Positions 5,222 to 8,568 of a stretch of DNA of 8,568 nucleotides are shown here, piece after piece. The stretch's first letter is position 1; each line of letters opens with the position of its first letter. The stretch comes from Roseitalea sp964606055 (GTDB taxonomy: Bacteria; Pseudomonadota; Alphaproteobacteria; Rhizobiales; Rhizobiaceae), in the NCBI GenBank assembly GCA_964606055.1, contig CAZSFA010000119.1, positions 1-8,568 on the forward strand, written 5' to 3'. The notes below the pieces were generated by a model. The model made no database searches, was not told the origin of the DNA, and saw nothing but the letters and a program-made list of their open reading frames with translations. The translations under genes were made by a program, and so were the position numbers.

Positions 5222-6439
5222 ATGGCCCGCTCAGACCAACATCCAACGCCACCCTGGCAACCCCTGCACTTTTTGGCGGCTCTCGGTGCCGGTGGCCTTG
5301 CCGTCAGCTTCTTCATGTACCTGATGTGGATGACGCCGCATGCGGGGCAGCCCATTCCGTCGTTTACGACGCTGTCGGCCGCCTTTGCCGACGGCTCGCT
5401 CGGCATGCGGGCGCTCATCGCGCTGTCCGTCACCGGCATCGCCGTCTTCACCGTGCTGCATGTGCGGCTGCTGATCTGGAACATCGTCCGCTTCCGGCAA
5501 TGGCACCCGACCGAAACGGCCATGACGATGCGCCGGTCCAACACCGGATCGGCGGTCATGGCAGCGCCTCTGGCCTTCGCCATGGCGATCAATGTCGGCT
5601 TCATCGTCGGCGCCGTCTTCGTGCCCGGCCTGTGGGAAAACGCCGAGTACCTGTTCCCGCTGGCGCTCATCGCCTTTGCCGGCATCGGCGCCTACGCGAT
5701 GAAGCTGTTTTCCGGCTTCATGACGCAGATGATCGTCGAAGGCGGTTTTGACTGCGCCAAGAACAACTCGCTCGCCCAGATGCTGTCTGTGTTTGCCTTT
5801 GCCATGGTCGGCGTCGGCTTTTCGGCTTCCGCCGCGATGAGCCACAACGCCGTCACCTCGGTCATCGGCTTTTCGGGCTCGGTCTTCTTCATCGGCGCGG
5901 CACTCATCTTCGGTGCCCTGTTCTTCATGATGGGCTTCCGTTCGATGTTCGAGAACAAGGCCAACCCGGAAACCGTGCCGACGCTGTGGGTCACCATCCC
6001 CTTCATCACCGTCGTCGGCATCGCGATCTACCGGCTCAACATGGCGCTTGACCACAACTTCGGCGTCGAGTGGCTGGTCGGCGACCGCTTCGCCTTCCTG
6101 ATCAGCCTGTTCGCGGTGCAGCTCCTGTTCGGTGTCATCGGCTACGCGGTCATGAAGCGCACCCGCTACTTCGAGACATATGTGACGGGTGAGGCAAAAT
6201 CGCCCGGTTCATTCGCCCTTGTCTGCCCCGGCGTCGCACTGTTCGTCTTCGCCAACTTCGTCATCAATCCGGGCCTGGTCGGCCTGGGCGTGATGGAGAA
6301 GTTCTCGATCGCCTGGTACGTGGCCTACGCCCCGCTGGTCGCGCTGCAGGTGCTGACGATCGCAACCTTCTTCCGGTTGTCGGGCAAGCTCATCTCGAGC
6401 GACCGGGCCGCTCCGGCCGGCATGGTGCCCGCCGAGTAG
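5222..6439 (+). CDS. Ten-helix integral membrane protein, SLAC1/TehA-like, function unknown
   Basis: The 405-residue protein is highly hydrophobic, with about ten predicted membrane segments (roughly residues 17-37, 63-87, 112-134, 142-165, 186-206, 211-235, 256-271, 288-310, 330-350 and 366-386). It has no signal peptide or soluble domain. Length and helix number resemble the SLAC1/TehA family of anion and dicarboxylate channels. The N-terminal FLAALGAGGLAVSFFMYLMWMTPH also recalls proteins labelled TsoY family (seleno)protein in databases; this is from memory and uncertain. The only cysteines are Cys178 (GGFDCAKNNS) and Cys335 (FALVCPGVALF). A conserved-looking polar segment EGGFDCAKNNSLAQM (173-187) lies between helices 4 and 5. 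It is a single-gene transcription unit with an FNR-type promoter and its own strong terminator, so a role in low-oxygen or redox physiology is inferred. The transported substrate, if any, is unknown. Confidence 0.8.
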   Translation: MARSDQHPTPPWQPLHFLAALGAGGLAVSFFMYLMWMTPHAGQPIPSFTTLSAAFADGSLGMRALIALSVTGIAVFTVLHVRLLIWNIVRFRQWHPTETAMTMRRSNTGSAVMAAPLAFAMAINVGFIVGAVFVPGLWENAEYLFPLALIAFAGIGAYAMKLFSGFMTQMIVEGGFDCAKNNSLAQMLSVFAFAMVGVGFSASAAMSHNAVTSVIGFSGSVFFIGAALIFGALFFMMGFRSMFENKANPETVPTLWVTIPFITVVGIAIYRLNMALDHNFGVEWLVGDRFAFLISLFAVQLLFGVIGYAVMKRTRYFETYVTGEAKSPGSFALVCPGVALFVFANFVINPGLVGLGVMEKFSIAWYVAYAPLVALQVLTIATFFRLSGKLISSDRAAPAGMVPAE

Positions 6440-6497
6440 GGCGCGGCGCCGACGCGCCGGGGGCCGATCAGCCCTCCCCGGCAACGATCAGGACGAC

Positions 6498-6526
6498 AAA
6501 CGCGCGCCGCAGAGCGCGCGTTTTTT
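6498..6526 (+). terminator. Intrinsic terminator of the membrane-protein gene
   Basis: AAACGCGCGC (6498-6507) and GCGCGCGTTT (6514-6523) form a perfect 10-base stem around the loop CGCAGA and run into six consecutive T (6521-6526). The last T is the first base of the complement of the antiporter's stop codon (6526-6528), so the convergent gene ends right at this element. On the - strand the stem is followed only by GTCGTCC, so it works mainly for the + strand. Another GC-rich inverted repeat (GGCGCG 6440-6445, CGCGCC 6453-6458) directly follows the stop codon of the + gene. Confidence 0.85.
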
Positions 6527-8436
6527 CATGCGCCTTCGGACTTGGACGGCGCGTCCTCCTCGCGGCGCCGTCGCACCGGTTCGGGCATGATCGCACGCAC
6601 CGCCGCCTGACGATCAGTCGCGCCCTGCACCGCCTCGCGCTGGCGCTTGAGCCGGTCGCGGTCGCGCCCGAGCGCGGTCGCCATGATGATGGCGCGCTGG
6701 TCGTCATCGACACCGAGCAGCCCCAAGGCCCGCGACCCCATTTCCATGCCGGAGGCAGCCGTTTCGCGCACCGCATCATCAACGCCCGAATCGAGCAACT
6801 GGATGGCATGGATGCGGTCATAGGCGCGCGCGATCACCTTGGCCTGCGGGAACTCGCGTGCGACCAACGCGACGATCGCGTCCGTCGTCGACGCCCGACT
6901 GGTGCAGACCGCGATCAGCTCGGCCCGCGCGGCGCCCGCCGCCTGAAGGATGTCGCGATTGGTGCCATCGCCAAAGTAGACCCGGCGGCCGAAACGGGCC
7001 GCCTCGCGCACGCGGTCGGCATCGGCGTCGAGCAGCGTCAGCGACGTGCCCTGCACCAGCAGCGGCTGCGACACCATCTGCCCGAAACGGCCAAACCCGA
7101 TCACCAGCACCGAGCCGCCCGCATCGGCGAAGTCCTCGTCCATGGTTTCGGCCGCCTTGCGCGGCATGACCAACTTCAACAGCCGTTCGTTCTGTGACGA
7201 CAGGGCCATCGAAAGCGTCACGATGCTGACCATGATTGCGCCGGTCTCCGAATCGATGATCATGGCCGCCGCCGCCGCGCCAAACAGCACGAACCCGAAC
7301 TCGCCGTGCTGGGCGAGCGCGAAACCGAGCCGCGCGGCCTTCTCGTGGTCGGTGCCGAAGGCGCGGTTGATCAGATAGACGACCAGACCCTTGATGCTGA
7401 CCAGGATCGGCACCGCGATCAGGATCAAAAGCCAGTTGCGGGCCACCGCGTCCAGATCGAGCGACAGGCCGACGGCGAGAAAGAAAAGCCCCAGGAACAG
7501 CCCGCGAAACGGCTCGATGTCGGCCTCGACCTGGTGCCGGTACGACGATTCGGCAAGGAGAACGCCGGCGATGAACGCCCCCATCGCATAGGACAGCCCC
7601 GCCAGCGCCATGATCAGCGTTGCGAAGATGACGACGCCGAGCGCCGCAGCCGTCATCAGTTCGGGTGCGCGCGTGCGGGCAAGAATGTGGAACATCGGGT
7701 CGATGGCGAATCGCGCGACGCCGATCAGGAAGGCGATCGCGCCGATGCCAAGCAGGACCGCGATCGCATTGTCGGCAAAGGTCGCACCGGTGCCCGCGAC
7801 CGGCGCCAGCAGCGTGACCAGCAGCAGGAGGGGAACGATCGACAAATCCTCGAACAGCAGGACGCCGATCGTCGTCTGGCCGAAGGGCGTTGCCCGGTCG
7901 CCGGCCTCATCGAGCGCCTTGACGACCAGCGCCGTCGACGACATGCCAAGCCCGAAGCCGACGATCAGTGCGGCGCGCCAATCGAGCCCGAAGGCGAGCG
8001 CCGCCAGCCCCAGCGTGCCGCTGGTCGCCAGCAACTGCACCAGCCCGCGCCCGAAGATCGTGCCGCGCATCTGCCACAGGCGGGCAGGCCGGAACTCCAA
8101 TCCGATGACGAACAGGAACAGGACCACGCCGAACTCGGCGAAGCGCAACAGCGCCTGCGGATCCTCGGAAAACGAAAGCGACAGCGCGATGCCGGCGGCG
8201 ATCCCGGCCCCAAGGTAGCCGATCACCGTGCCCAGTCCGAGCCGGCGCGACAGCGGCACGAACAGGCAGGCCAGCGCGATCAGCGCCAGCGCCTCGGTGA
8301 AACGCCATTCAAGCGGGCTGAGGCCGAACGGCGGAGCCACCGCCGCATCCTGCGCCAAAGCCGTTCCGGTCGCGGCCAGATACGCAACAAGGCCGCCACC
8401 GGCCAGAACGCCCATTGCGATTGCACGCTTCGCCAA
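6526..8436 (-). CDS. KefB/KefC-type CPA2 monovalent cation:proton antiporter with RCK domain
   Basis: The 636-residue protein has an antiporter domain of some 12 membrane helices (residues about 45-425) followed by an RCK/TrkA-N domain. Antiporter marks: GTVIGYLGAGI (69-79), FGVVLFLFVIGLEF (102-115), GQTTIGVLLFEDLSIVPLL (186-204), HQVEADIEPFRG (301-312, matching the HALESDIEPF-type loop of KefC), and AQHGEFGFVLF (375-385). RCK marks: VLVIGFGRFGQ (443-453, nucleotide-binding GxGxxG), LLDAD (468-472) and YFGDGTNRD (487-495). KefB and KefC of enterobacteria export potassium for protons under glutathione control; whether this protein is glutathione-gated is not shown. Glu196-Asp197 stand where, as I recall, KefC has Gln-Asp. 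It uses a TTG start (8436) supported by GGAG seven bases upstream; the ATG at 8415 has none. Residues 1-35 resemble a cleavable signal peptide ending ALA-QD. It ends against the terminator of the convergent membrane-protein gene. Confidence 0.92.
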   Translation of the reverse strand: MAKRAIAMGVLAGGGLVAYLAATGTALAQDAAVAPPFGLSPLEWRFTEALALIALACLFVPLSRRLGLGTVIGYLGAGIAAGIALSLSFSEDPQALLRFAEFGVVLFLFVIGLEFRPARLWQMRGTIFGRGLVQLLATSGTLGLAALAFGLDWRAALIVGFGLGMSSTALVVKALDEAGDRATPFGQTTIGVLLFEDLSIVPLLLLVTLLAPVAGTGATFADNAIAVLLGIGAIAFLIGVARFAIDPMFHILARTRAPELMTAAALGVVIFATLIMALAGLSYAMGAFIAGVLLAESSYRHQVEADIEPFRGLFLGLFFLAVGLSLDLDAVARNWLLILIAVPILVSIKGLVVYLINRAFGTDHEKAARLGFALAQHGEFGFVLFGAAAAAMIIDSETGAIMVSIVTLSMALSSQNERLLKLVMPRKAAETMDEDFADAGGSVLVIGFGRFGQMVSQPLLVQGTSLTLLDADADRVREAARFGRRVYFGDGTNRDILQAAGAARAELIAVCTSRASTTDAIVALVAREFPQAKVIARAYDRIHAIQLLDSGVDDAVRETAASGMEMGSRALGLLGVDDDQRAIIMATALGRDRDRLKRQREAVQGATDRQAAVRAIMPEPVRRRREEDAPSKSEGA

Positions 8437-8443
8437 TGCCGAT

Positions 8444-8447
8444 CTCC
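8444..8447 (-). promoter_or_regulatory. Ribosome binding site supporting the TTG start of the antiporter
   Basis: On the - strand GGAG lies seven bases before the TTG at 8436-8434. No comparable site precedes the next in-frame ATG (8415), which favours the TTG. Confidence 0.65.
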
Positions 8448-8568
8448 AACTCGCCTGTCATGGGCAGACGGCCGGCGCGAACCGCACCGACCAACCATCC
8501 AGATAGGCTTAGCGCGGTCGACGGCGAGATGTCAGCCATGATGTCGGCCGGACACCGGACCGGCGGTC

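Noticed and set aside
6440..6481. Several mutually exclusive GC-rich inverted repeats after the membrane-protein stop codon
   Set aside because: Short stems of G and C are expected by chance here and no T run follows; the real terminator is the one at 6498-6526.
7306..8541. Long + strand open frame (411 codons)
   Set aside because: It lies antisense to the antiporter gene and its product is a low-complexity mix of Arg, Gln, Asp and Ala, as expected from the shadow of a GC-rich gene. It has no domain-like segments.
8529..8568. Possible start of a + strand gene at the right edge (ATG at 8529 or 8538)
   Set aside because: Only about 13 codons are visible, the Shine-Dalgarno is weak and nothing is recognisable; not supportable.

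Overview
The window is GC-rich (my impression from reading is mid-60s percent), and nearly every gene has strong G/C third-position bias. Gene content (heterotetrameric sarcosine-oxidase-type subunits, an FNR/FixK-type box, Nudix and PhzF enzymes, a CPA2 antiporter) fits an alphaproteobacterium, probably Hyphomicrobiales. That placement is an inference from gene content and base composition, not from a marker gene. I see no rRNA, tRNA, CRISPR array, insertion sequence or other sign of mobile DNA.

Layout: (1) 1-2520, + strand: the 3' part of an alpha-subunit gene of the sarcosine oxidase / N-methylglutamate dehydrogenase family, overlapping by 8 bases the gene for its gamma-type subunit. This looks like the end of a four-gene soxBDAG- or mgdABCD-type operon whose first genes lie left of the window. 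(2) 2521-2806: a 286-base spacer with a possible terminator and two small palindromes, leading to a TetR-family regulator (2807-3418, +). (3) 3438-5071, - strand: a two-gene operon, Nudix hydrolase then PhzF-type isomerase, convergent with tetR; a hairpin lies in the junction. (4) 5072-5221: a divergent promoter region with a perfect FNR/FixK box (TTGAT-N4-ATCAA) placed about 40 bases upstream of the likely start of transcription of the next gene. (5) 5222-6439, +: a ten-helix integral membrane protein, SLAC1/TehA-like in general character and of unknown substrate, ended by a textbook intrinsic terminator. (6) 6526-8436, - strand: a KefB/KefC-type CPA2 cation/proton antiporter with an RCK (TrkA-N) domain, a TTG start and a signal-peptide-like N-terminal extension. 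(7) 8437-8568: its upstream region; nothing firm seen.

How the genes work together: the two oxidase subunits would oxidise an N-methylated amino acid and pass the methyl group on as a C1 unit. The TetR regulator directly downstream may control that operon or itself, which is unproven. Nudix and PhzF are co-transcribed but have no obvious shared pathway. The membrane protein is the clearest regulatory story in the window: its promoter has the geometry of a class II FNR-type promoter, so it should be induced when oxygen is low. I found no clearly novel multi-gene system. The FNR-controlled membrane protein of unknown function and the ambiguous identity of the oxidase are the points most worth following.
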